From positions 17,891 to 81,890 of the forward strand of contig JAXMEQ010000012.1 of the NCBI GenBank assembly GCA_046348225.1: a DNA stretch of 64,000 nucleotides, read 5' to 3'. Made by a program: the position numbers and the translations under genes. The notes under the pieces were generated by a model. That model saw nothing but the letters and a program-made list of their open reading frames with translations, did not search any database and was not told the DNA's origin. The DNA is from JAXMEQ01 sp046348225 (lineage in GTDB: Bacteria > Pseudomonadota > Gammaproteobacteria > Burkholderiales > Burkholderiaceae_C). Shown here piece by piece: positions 53,733-64,000 of this stretch (its first letter is position 1; every line of letters begins with the position of its first letter).

Positions 53733-54008
53733 TTAAACCTCTGCAGCCTTCTCGACCAGGCGGGTGACCACCCAGTTCTTGGTCTTGGAAATCGGCTTGC
53801 TTTCGGTGATCTCGATCACGTCGCCGGTGTGATACTCACCCTTTTCGTCGTGAGCGTGGTACTTGCTCGACTTGGCCACAATCTTGCCGTAGAGCTCGTG
53901 CTTCACACGGCGCTCCACCAGAACCGTCACGGTCTTGGCACGCTTGTCGCTGACCACCTTGCCAATCAAGGTGCGCTTGAGGGATTTTTTAGCTTCCGTC
54001 ATGGTCAC
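53733..54008 (-). CDS. rpsQ: Ribosomal protein S17
   Basis: 91 residues with LIGKVVSDKRAKTVTVLVERRV and AHDEKGEYHTGDVIEITE. Last gene of the S10 cluster in this window. The spc operon (rplN etc.) does not follow. Confidence 0.95.
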   Translation of the reverse strand: MTMTEAKKSLKRTLIGKVVSDKRAKTVTVLVERRVKHELYGKIVAKSSKYHAHDEKGEYHTGDVIEITESKPISKTKNWVVTRLVEKAAEV

Positions 54009-54011
54009 TCC

Positions 54012-54218
54012 TTACTTGACAGCCTTGGACGCAGCCTGCTTCTCAGCAAGAATGGTCTTGGCACGGGCGATGTCACGACGCGTCGAGCGCAGCGTGGCGG
54101 TGTTGTTGAGTTGTTGCGTGGCCTTTTGCATGCGCAGGCCGAAGTGGGCCTTTTGCAGCTCCTTGACTTCGGTTTGCAGGCCGGCGATGTCTTTCTGGCG
54201 CAGTTCAGCAGCTTTCAT
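54012..54218 (-). CDS. rpmC: Ribosomal protein L29
   Basis: 68 residues with the helical hairpin MKAAELRQKDIAGLQTEVKEL and LRSTRRDIARAKTILAEK. Between rplP and rpsQ, as usual. Confidence 0.95.
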   Translation of the reverse strand: MKAAELRQKDIAGLQTEVKELQKAHFGLRMQKATQQLNNTATLRSTRRDIARAKTILAEKQAASKAVK

Positions 54219-54234
54219 TTCTTCATTCTCCTGA

Positions 54235-54651
54235 TTACTGGCCGATCATGCGGCTGACGAACGTGGTGCGCAGCGGCAGCTTGGCAGCCGCCAGGCGGAA
54301 CGCTTCGCGGGCCAGCTCTTCCGGCACGCCGACGATTTCGAACACCACCTTGCCGGGCTGGATCTCGGCCACGTAGTACTCGGGGTTGCCCTTGCCGTTA
54401 CCCATCCGCACTTCAGCGGGCTTGGTCGAAATCGGCTTGTCGGGGAACACACGGATCCAGATGCGGCCGCCACGCTTGACGTGACGGGAGATCGCACGAC
54501 GTGCGGCCTCGATCTGGCGGGCCGTCAGGCGGCCGCGGTCGGTGCACTTGAGACCGAAGTCACCGAACGCCACCGAGTTGCCCCGGGTGGCGACGCCGGT
54601 GTTACGGCCCTTCTGCTCTTTGCGGTATTTGCGGCGAGCGGGTTGCAGCAT
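54235..54651 (-). CDS. rplP: Ribosomal protein L16
   Basis: 138 residues with MLQPARRKYRKEQKGRNTG and GRIWIRVFPDKPISTKPAEVRMG. Full length. Confidence 0.96.
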   Translation of the reverse strand: MLQPARRKYRKEQKGRNTGVATRGNSVAFGDFGLKCTDRGRLTARQIEAARRAISRHVKRGGRIWIRVFPDKPISTKPAEVRMGNGKGNPEYYVAEIQPGKVVFEIVGVPEELAREAFRLAAAKLPLRTTFVSRMIGQ

Positions 54652-54653
54652 GT

Positions 54654-55550
<897 letters not shown>

Positions 55551-55565
55551 AGTGTCCTGAGCCTG

Positions 55566-55895
55566 TTAGTTGCCAACCGTCACGTACACATGGCACGTGG
55601 GCTTGCTGATGCGGTTGCCGCGGCCTTTGGCGCGCGCGGTGAAGCGCTTGAGGGTCGTGCCCTGCTCGACGTAGATGGTCTTGACCTTCAGCTCGTCGAT
55701 GTCGGCACCGTCGTTGTGCTCTGCGTTCGCAATCGCGGACTCCAGAACCTTCTTGACGATCACGGCGGCTTTTTTCTGGGTGAATTCCAGAATGTTCAGC
55801 GCCTGATCAACCTTCTTGCCGCGAATCAGATCGGCGACCAGACGGCCCTTGTCGACCGACAGACGGACGCCCCTGAGGACTGCACGTGTTTCCAT
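55566..55895 (-). CDS. rplV: Ribosomal protein L22
   Basis: 109 residues from ATG 55895. The AAGGA site sits 6 bp from this ATG and only 0 bp from an upstream ATG at 55901, so 55895 is preferred. Motifs METRAVLRGVRLSVDKGRL and RFTARAKGRGNRISKPTC are present. Confidence 0.95.
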   Translation of the reverse strand: METRAVLRGVRLSVDKGRLVADLIRGKKVDQALNILEFTQKKAAVIVKKVLESAIANAEHNDGADIDELKVKTIYVEQGTTLKRFTARAKGRGNRISKPTCHVYVTVGN

Positions 55896-55904
55896 GGTCA
55901 TTCC

Positions 55905-56183
55905 TTACTTCTTCTGGACTTTTTTGTCCGCGGGGTGACCCTTGAAGGTGCGCGTCAGGGCGAATTCGCCCAGCTTGTGGCCCACCATCTGGTCGGTGAT
56001 GTAGACCGGCACGTGCTGCTTGCCGTTGTGCACGGCGATCGTCAGCCCGATGAACTCGGGCAGGATCATGGAGCGGCGCGACCAGGTCTTGATCGGCTTC
56101 TTGTCCTTCGTGGTCACGGCCTTGTCGGCCTTGGCCACCAGGTGATGGTCAACAAACGGACCCTTTTTGAGAGAGCGAGTCAT
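55905..56183 (-). CDS. rpsS: Ribosomal protein S19
   Basis: 92 residues with MTRSLKKGPFVDHHL, RRSMILPEFIGLTIAVHNGK and GHKLGEFALTRTFKGH. Confidence 0.96.
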   Translation of the reverse strand: MTRSLKKGPFVDHHLVAKADKAVTTKDKKPIKTWSRRSMILPEFIGLTIAVHNGKQHVPVYITDQMVGHKLGEFALTRTFKGHPADKKVQKK

Positions 56184-56193
56184 TTGCTACCCC

Positions 56194-57018
56194 TTACTTC
56201 TTGCGACGCGACACGATCATGACCTGCGTGCGCTTGTTGTTACGGGTGCGGTAGCCCTTGGTCAGGTTGCCCCACGGGTCCACGGCATGGCGACCTTCGC
56301 CGGTACGGCCTTCGCCGCCGCCGTGCGGGTGGTCGATCGGGTTCATGGCCACACCGCGAACGGTCGGGCGGATACCCATCCAGCGCTTGACACCGGCCTT
56401 GCCGAGCTGGCGCAGGCTGTGTTCTTCGTTGGCGACCTCACCGATGGTGGCGCGGCACTCGATGTGGACCTTGCGGACCTCACCGGAGCGCATGCGGACC
56501 TGGGCGTAGGTGCCTTCGCGGGCCAGCAGCGTGGCCGAGGTACCGGCCGAGCGGGCGATCTGGGCACCCGCGCCGGGCTTGAGCTCGATGCAATGGATGG
56601 TCGAGCCCACCGGGATGTTGCGGATCGGCAGCGTGTTGCCAGCGCGGATCGGGGCTTCCGATCCGCTCAGCAGCGAAGCGCCAACTTCCAGGCCGCGCGG
56701 GGCAATGATGTAGCGACGCTCGCCGTCGGCATAGCACACCAGGGCGATGTGGGCCGTGCGGTTCGGGTCGTACTCGATGCGCTCCACCTTGGCGGGGATG
56801 CCATCCTTGTTGCGGACAAAGTCCACCACACGGTAGTGATGCTTGTGGCCACCGCCCTTGTGGCGGGTGGTGATGTGACCGTTGTTGTTGCGGCCCGACT
56901 TCTGGTGCTGGGGTTCCAGCAGCGGAGCGTAGGCCTCACCCTTGTACAGGTGGTCACGCGTGACCTTCACCACGGCGCGCTGGCCGGGCGAGGTGGGTTT
57001 CATCTTGATGACTGCCAT
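56194..57018 (-). CDS. rplB: Ribosomal protein L2
   Basis: 274 residues with GRNNNGHITTRHKGGGHKH and the PHGGGEGRTGEGRH motif near the C-terminus. Confidence 0.96.
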   Translation of the reverse strand: MAVIKMKPTSPGQRAVVKVTRDHLYKGEAYAPLLEPQHQKSGRNNNGHITTRHKGGGHKHHYRVVDFVRNKDGIPAKVERIEYDPNRTAHIALVCYADGERRYIIAPRGLEVGASLLSGSEAPIRAGNTLPIRNIPVGSTIHCIELKPGAGAQIARSAGTSATLLAREGTYAQVRMRSGEVRKVHIECRATIGEVANEEHSLRQLGKAGVKRWMGIRPTVRGVAMNPIDHPHGGGEGRTGEGRHAVDPWGNLTKGYRTRNNKRTQVMIVSRRKK

Positions 57019-57032
57019 GATGTATTCCCCGC

Positions 57033-57368
57033 TTAAGCGGCCTCCCCTGCGAGGTTCAGCTCTTGACCGGGCTTGAGCATCACGTAGGCCTTGCGAACGT
57101 TGTCGCGGCGACCGGTGGACTTGCCGAAGCGCTTGGTCTTGCCCTTGGTGTTGACAACGGAAACGCCCTTGACTTCAACCTTGAACATCAATTCCACAGC
57201 GGCCTTGATTTCGGGCTTGGTGGCGTCCTGCAGCACCTTGAACGTCACGGCGTTGGACTTGTCGGCAACCGAGGTGGCCTTTTCGGACACGATCGGGGCG
57301 ACCAGCACCTGCATCAGACGGCCTTCATCGAACTTGCGTTGTTCGGGGGTGGGGTTCACGCGGCTCAT
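57033..57368 (-). CDS. rplW: Ribosomal protein L23
   Basis: 111 residues with LVAPIVSEKATSVADKSNAVTF and VNTKGKTKRFGKSTGRR. Its start overlaps the rplD stop (ATGA). Confidence 0.95.
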   Translation of the reverse strand: MSRVNPTPEQRKFDEGRLMQVLVAPIVSEKATSVADKSNAVTFKVLQDATKPEIKAAVELMFKVEVKGVSVVNTKGKTKRFGKSTGRRDNVRKAYVMLKPGQELNLAGEAA

Positions 57369-57985
57369 GCGAACATCTCCTTGAGCTTGTCGATGGCACC
57401 CTTGGTGACCAGCACCTTCTTGTAGTGCACCAGCGACAGCGGATCGGCATAACGCGGCTCAACGACGAGCACGTTCACCAGGTTGCGCGAAGCCAGGTAC
57501 AGGTTCTCGTCCACTTCCTCGGCGATGACCAGCACCGACTCGAGGTTCATGGCCTTGAAGCGCGCAGCCAGCTGCTTGGTCTTGGGCGAATCCACCTTCA
57601 TGGAGTCGACCACGGCCAGGCGGCCTTCGCGGGCCAGCTGCGAGAAGATGGACGCCATGCCGGCGCGGTACATCTTCTTGTTGATCTTCTGGGTGAAGTT
57701 CTCTTCCGGGCTGTTCGGGAAGATCCGGCCACCGCCGCGCCACAGCGGCGACGACGTCATACCGGCACGGGCACGGCCCGTTCCCTTTTGCTTGAAAGGC
57801 TTCTTGGTCGAGTGCTTGACCTGCTCGCGGTCTTTCTGGGCACGCGTGCCCTGGCGGGCATTGGCCTGGAAGGCGACGACGATCTGGTGAACCAGGTCTT
57901 CGTTGTATTCACGGCCAAACACGGTCTCGGGGGCGTCGTACTTCGCCGCCGCCTGACCTTGTTCGTTCAGGAGTTCGAGTTGCAT
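57365..57985 (-). CDS. rplD: Ribosomal protein L4
   Basis: 206 residues. The extended loop KPFKQKGTGRARAGMTSSP and the GGGRIFPNSP segment are present. In E. coli L4 autoregulates the S10 operon. A leader RNA before rplC here may serve the same. Confidence 0.95.
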   Translation of the reverse strand: MQLELLNEQGQAAAKYDAPETVFGREYNEDLVHQIVVAFQANARQGTRAQKDREQVKHSTKKPFKQKGTGRARAGMTSSPLWRGGGRIFPNSPEENFTQKINKKMYRAGMASIFSQLAREGRLAVVDSMKVDSPKTKQLAARFKAMNLESVLVIAEEVDENLYLASRNLVNVLVVEPRYADPLSLVHYKKVLVTKGAIDKLKEMFA

Positions 57986-58668
57986 TACTTCGCTCCCTTC
58001 GCGTCAGCAGCAGGCTTGGCCTTGACAGCGGGACGCACCGTCACGAAACCGCCCTTGGAGCCGGGAACGGCGCCCTTGATCAGCAGCAGCTGGCGGGCTT
58101 CGTCGATGCGGAACACGTCGAGGTTCTGGGTGGTGACGATGTCGTCGCCCAGATGACCCGTCATGCGCTTGCCGGGGAACACGCGGCCGGGATCCTGCGC
58201 CATGCCGATAGAGCCGGGCACGTTGTGCGAACGGCTGTTGCCGTGCGAGGCGCGCTGCGAGCTCATGTTGTGGCGCTTGATCGTGCCGGCGTAGCCCTTG
58301 CCGATCGAGGTGCCCTGCACGTCGACCTTCTGGCCCACGGCGAACACGTCGGCAGCGGGAACCGTGGCACCGGCTGCGTACTTGGCAGCGGTGTCGGCGG
58401 TCACGCGGAATTCTCGGATGATTTCACCGGCTTCAACACCCGCCTTGGCGAGGTGGCCAGCTTGCGGCTTGGTCACGCGCGATGCTTTGCGCGAACCGAA
58501 CGTGACCTGCAGGGCCACGTAGCCGTCGTTCTCTTGGGTTTTGACCTGGGTCACTCGGTTGTTGGACACGTCCACCACCGTGACAGGAACTGCGTCCCCA
58601 TCATCGGTGAACAGGCGCATCATGCCCACCTTGCGGCCCAGCAACCCCAGGGAGTTGCTCAGACTCAT
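57985..58668 (-). CDS. rplC: Ribosomal protein L3
   Basis: 227 residues from ATG 58668 (MSLSNSLGLLGRKVGMMRLF, GGAG upstream). It contains the loop with KRHNMSSQRASHGNSRSHN. It is separated from rpsJ by 181 bp with its own promoter. Confidence 0.95.
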   Translation of the reverse strand: MSLSNSLGLLGRKVGMMRLFTDDGDAVPVTVVDVSNNRVTQVKTQENDGYVALQVTFGSRKASRVTKPQAGHLAKAGVEAGEIIREFRVTADTAAKYAAGATVPAADVFAVGQKVDVQGTSIGKGYAGTIKRHNMSSQRASHGNSRSHNVPGSIGMAQDPGRVFPGKRMTGHLGDDIVTTQNLDVFRIDEARQLLLIKGAVPGSKGGFVTVRPAVKAKPAADAKGAK

Positions 58669-58791
58669 TTGTTTCTCCAAAACTTCCACCGCTGCCACTG
58701 CAATTGGCGACAGCGTTTTGACGTGAAAGAAGGTTGATAAAACCCTGCCAGCAGGCGGCTGGAAAACCAGCCAAAACGGGCAGAGCCTAAA
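58669..58791 (-). promoter_or_regulatory. Possible 5' leader RNA of rplC
   Basis: On the minus strand the leader begins near 58785. It has a stem GGCTGG-TTTT-CCAGCC inside an outer CTGCC / GGCAG pairing. It is a candidate for L4-type autoregulation, or simply an attenuator. Confidence 0.4.
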
Positions 58792-58820
58792 ATTATAACG
58801 CGGGCCGCCTTTTCAGGCAA
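58792..58820 (-). promoter_or_regulatory. Strong sigma70-type promoter for rplC
   Basis: TTGCCT (58820-58815) and TATAAT (58797-58792), spaced by 17 bp on the minus strand, about 120 bp before rplC. The -35 lies inside a hairpin GCGGGC...GCCCGC that may end the rpsJ transcript. Confidence 0.75.
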
Positions 58821-58849
58821 GCCCGCGTCTGATTGGGTGCGAAGACCGC

Positions 58850-59164
58850 TTACTGCAGCTTGATTTCGACGTCCACGCCGGCCGGCAGGTCCAGCTTCAT
58901 GAGCGCGTCCACCGTCTTGTCGGTCGGGTCGACGATGTCCATCAGGCGCTGGTGGGTGCGGATTTCGAACTGGTCACGGCTGGTCTTGTTGACGTGCGGC
59001 GAGCGCAGGATGTCAAAACGCTTCATGCGCGTCGGCAGGGGCACCGGGCCCTTGACGATGGCGCCGGTGCGCTTGGCGGTGTCCACAATTTCAGCGGCCG
59101 ACTGGTCGATCAGCTTGTAGTCAAAGGCCTTCAGGCGGATGCGGATTTTCTGCTTGGTCGACAT
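58850..59164 (-). CDS. rpsJ: Ribosomal protein S10
   Basis: 104 residues from ATG 59164, MSTKQKIRIRLKAFDYKLID and ILRSPHVNKTSRDQFEIRTH. It also serves in NusB-S10 antitermination. It starts 4 bp after tuf. Confidence 0.96.
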   Translation of the reverse strand: MSTKQKIRIRLKAFDYKLIDQSAAEIVDTAKRTGAIVKGPVPLPTRMKRFDILRSPHVNKTSRDQFEIRTHQRLMDIVDPTDKTVDALMKLDLPAGVDVEIKLQ

Positions 59165-59168
59165 GGCG

Positions 59169-60359
<1,191 letters not shown>

Positions 60360-60398
60360 TTCAGTTCTCCAAAGAGCATGCCCGTGTGGGGTTTAACG

Positions 60399-60454
60399 TC
60401 TGCATCACATCACTGATCCCGCCGCACGGGCACGGCGGGGTGTGTGATCGCAGA
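60399..60454 (-). other. Long hairpin between fusA and tuf
   Basis: On the minus strand TCTGCGATCACA pairs with TGTGATGCAGA (one bulge), and inside it CCCGCCG pairs with CGGCGGG. It is about 56 nt in the 113-bp fusA-tuf gap and has no T-run. It may affect processing or the ratio of EF-Tu to EF-G. Confidence 0.6.
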
Positions 60455-60472
60455 CAGGTCTTCAACCAGTTG

Positions 60473-62575
<2,103 letters not shown>

Positions 62576-62589
62576 GATGATCTTTCTTT

Positions 62590-62618
62590 AAACAGGAAAG
62601 GCCCGCTCGTGGCGGGCC
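62590..62618 (-). other. Terminator-like hairpin between rpsG and fusA
   Basis: On the minus strand GGCCCGC-CACGA-GCGGGCC followed by TTTCCTGTTT. It may reduce readthrough from rpsG to fusA. Confidence 0.55.
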
Positions 62619-62640
62619 GTACTCCAGATGGGGACGGTTC

Positions 62641-63114
62641 TTAGAAGCGGAAGTGGCTGAAGGCCTTGTTGGCCTCGGCCATGCGGTGCACTTCGTCACG
62701 CTTCTTCATGGCGCCGCCACGGCCTTCCGTGGCTTCCATGAGTTCGTTGGCCAGGCGCAGGGCCATGGACTTCTCGCCGCGCTTGCGGGCGGCTTCCTTG
62801 ATCCAGCGCATCGACAGGGCCAGACGGCGCACCGGGCGCACTTCGACCGGCACCTGGTAGTTGGCGCCACCCACGCGGCGGGACTTGACTTCCACCATGG
62901 GCTTGACGTTGTTGATGGCGATGGTGAAGGCTTCGAGCGGGTCCTTGCCCGGGTTCTTCTTCTCGATGAAGTCGAGCGCGCCATAAATGATGCGCTCGGC
63001 GACGGCCTTCTTGCCGCCTTCCATGATCACGTTCATGAACTTGGAAAGCTCGACATTGCCGAACTTGGGATCCGGCAGGATTTCACGTTTAGGGACTTCG
63101 CGACGACGTGGCAT
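62641..63114 (-). CDS. rpsG: Ribosomal protein S7
   Basis: 157 residues with MPRRREVPKREILPDPKFGN and KPMVEVKSRRVGGANYQVP. It is the usual regulator of the str operon. Confidence 0.96.
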   Translation of the reverse strand: MPRRREVPKREILPDPKFGNVELSKFMNVIMEGGKKAVAERIIYGALDFIEKKNPGKDPLEAFTIAINNVKPMVEVKSRRVGGANYQVPVEVRPVRRLALSMRWIKEAARKRGEKSMALRLANELMEATEGRGGAMKKRDEVHRMAEANKAFSHFRF

Positions 63115-63136
63115 TTTTCACCTCTTTGCTTCAGTT

Positions 63137-63204
63137 GGCACCGCTTTCGGCGTGTGCCGCGAGAGCCATTCAGGACTCTCACTTACTCGACCCAACAGCG
63201 GGTC
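63137..63204 (-). promoter_or_regulatory. Three stem-loops in the rpsL-rpsG gap
   Basis: Hairpins at 63137-63158 (GGCAC/GTGCC), 63161-63180 (GAGAG/CTCTC) and 63189-63204 (GACCC/GGGTC) in the 144-bp gap. In E. coli S7 binds the mRNA here to control its own translation. The role in this case is by analogy. Confidence 0.5.
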
Positions 63205-63258
63205 ACTACGCCTGCACGCGCCTGCCAGGGCGGTACGGGCACCAATAAAACGAATCGA

Positions 63259-63636
63259 TCAGGCCTTCTTCGGGCGCTTGGCACCGTACTTGGAGCGCGA
63301 CTGCTTGCGGTCTTTCACGCCCTGCAGGTCCAGCGAACCGCGGACGATGTGGTAACGCACACCCGGCAGGTCCTTGACACGACCGCCGCGAACCAGCACC
63401 ACGCTGTGTTCCTGCAGGTTGTGGCCTTCGCCGCCGATGTAGGAGATGACTTCAAAGCCGTTGGTCAGACGGACCTTGGCGACCTTGCGAAGGGCCGAGT
63501 TCGGCTTCTTCGGCGTCGTGGTGTACACGCGGGTGCACACGCCGCGACGCTGCGGCGAGTTCTGCATCGCAGGGCTTTTCGACTTGGTCTTTTCGACCTC
63601 GCGCCCCTGACGCACCAGTTGATTGATGGTTGGCAT
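63259..63636 (-). CDS. rpsL: Ribosomal protein S12
   Basis: 125 residues with MPTINQLVRQGREV, the KTPKKPNSALRKVAKVRL-like segment TTPKKPNSALRKVAKVRL, and the C-terminal RSKYGAKRPKKA. First gene of the str cluster. The Lys of the streptomycin site (PKKPNS) is normal. Confidence 0.96.
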   Translation of the reverse strand: MPTINQLVRQGREVEKTKSKSPAMQNSPQRRGVCTRVYTTTPKKPNSALRKVAKVRLTNGFEVISYIGGEGHNLQEHSVVLVRGGRVKDLPGVRYHIVRGSLDLQGVKDRKQSRSKYGAKRPKKA

Positions 63637-63702
63637 TAAAAACGTCCCTAAACGTCAAGAAATGGATAAGACTTTTCCGCCCCAAAAGCGGGAAAGCCCT
63701 CC

Positions 63703-63731
63703 AGTATAGCCTTGTGCGGGAAATCCCGCAA
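63703..63731 (-). promoter_or_regulatory. Candidate promoter for rpsL
   Basis: On the minus strand TTGCGG (63731-63726) and TATACT (63708-63703) with a 17-bp spacer, 67 bp before rpsL. A small palindrome GCGGGAAATCCCGC overlaps the -35 side. Confidence 0.55.
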
Positions 63732-63768
63732 TGCTTGAACCGGAAAGTCAGCGAATGCTCACTTGCAA

Positions 63769-64000
63769 CTACTTGATCCAGAGCCGGATGCCGTCCCAGG
63801 CACGCCCCAGCAACCCTGCCTGCTCGACGGGTTCCAGTGCCACCAGGGGGACGTCGAGCATCGGCTGGTCATTGAGCAGCACCTTGAGCGAGCCCACCGC
63901 CTGGCCCCTGGCGAACGGGGCCACCAGCGGGTCGGGGCGCGCCACCTGGGTCTTGATCCTGGCGGCGCTGCCCGCCGGCACCGCCACCACGATGGCCTGC
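63769..64000 (-). CDS. D-alanyl-D-alanine carboxypeptidase, C-terminal end (partial)
   Basis: The last 76 residues of a PBP5/6-type protein. The PBP5_C beta domain shows VAVPAGSAARIKTQVARPDPL and AVGSLKVLLNDQPMLDVPLVAL, then the C-terminal amphipathic helix GLLGRAWDGIRLWI that anchors PBP5 to the membrane. The catalytic domain is outside the window. Confidence 0.85.
   Translation of the reverse strand, partial: QAIVVAVPAGSAARIKTQVARPDPLVAPFARGQAVGSLKVLLNDQPMLDVPLVALEPVEQAGLLGRAWDGIRLWIK

Overview
The window is a high-GC chromosomal segment of a betaproteobacterium, most likely a Comamonadaceae (Burkholderiales). The support is protein flavour and gene order (dat-ybeD-lipB-lipA, lemA-TPM-TPM, an atpIBEFHAGDC operon, a joined str/S10 ribosomal cluster that stops at rpsQ, an S3 with a long Arg/Ala-rich tail) and a short dispersed hairpin repeat. 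One gene at 7969-8955 looks like the plant-type 8-vinyl reductase BciA of (bacterio)chlorophyll synthesis, which hints at a Rhodoferax/Limnohabitans-like phototrophic lineage. That is inference, because no other photosynthesis gene is present. I saw no tRNA, rRNA or CRISPR array.

Layout. 1-11 kb holds mixed metabolism: the end of a biotin-dependent carboxyltransferase, a class V aminotransferase, an AEC transporter, a tripartite-tricarboxylate binding protein, Rep helicase, an outer-membrane phospholipase A, BciA, and a head-to-head xth/pyrE pair. 11-19 kb has gatCAB (minus strand) divergent from the cell-shape operon mreBCD-mrdA. 19-24 kb has a YheT-type hydrolase, an NTF2-like protein and an NAD-binding protein whose 5' side is occupied by a 2.4-kb group II intron with an RT/HNH protein, followed by about 350 bp dense in stem-loops. 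24-26 kb is lemA and two TPM-domain genes. 26-33.4 kb is the complete F1F0 ATP synthase operon. 33.5-39 kb carries an MBL-fold hydrolase, an aminotransferase with lipoate genes, and an AraC regulator with a DMT transporter. 39-43.5 kb has a regulatory PTS (EIIA-Man, HPr, EI), an MFS transporter and a lipoprotein. 43.5-49.4 kb has a CoA-transferase with a hydrolase, DUF4197, a TlpA-like thioredoxin, and a cytochrome c'/cytochrome b561 pair split by an IS4-family element. 49.4-53.7 kb has a 1041-residue DUF11 surface/secreted protein, a GNAT and a peroxiredoxin. 53.7-63.6 kb is rpsL-rpsG-fusA-tuf-rpsJ through rpsQ, all on the minus strand. The window ends in a D-Ala-D-Ala carboxypeptidase.

The most unusual signals are: (i) six copies of a hairpin repeat, GCTAY-N7-RTAGC with a GCGC-type tail, four of them inside genes and all four read in the same frame, three forming hydrophobic signal/TM segments; (ii) two homologous 27-29 codon ORFs (MSAA...PSGGS...) wedged between genes, with ATGA overlaps at both ends; (iii) a group II intron whose domain V/VI is read in frame as the start of the next gene; (iv) a run of stem-loops upstream of lemA; (v) an IS4-type element flanked by 36-bp direct repeats and fused to the start of a cytochrome c' gene; (vi) an AraC-type operator of two identical 12-mers exactly 21 bp apart.
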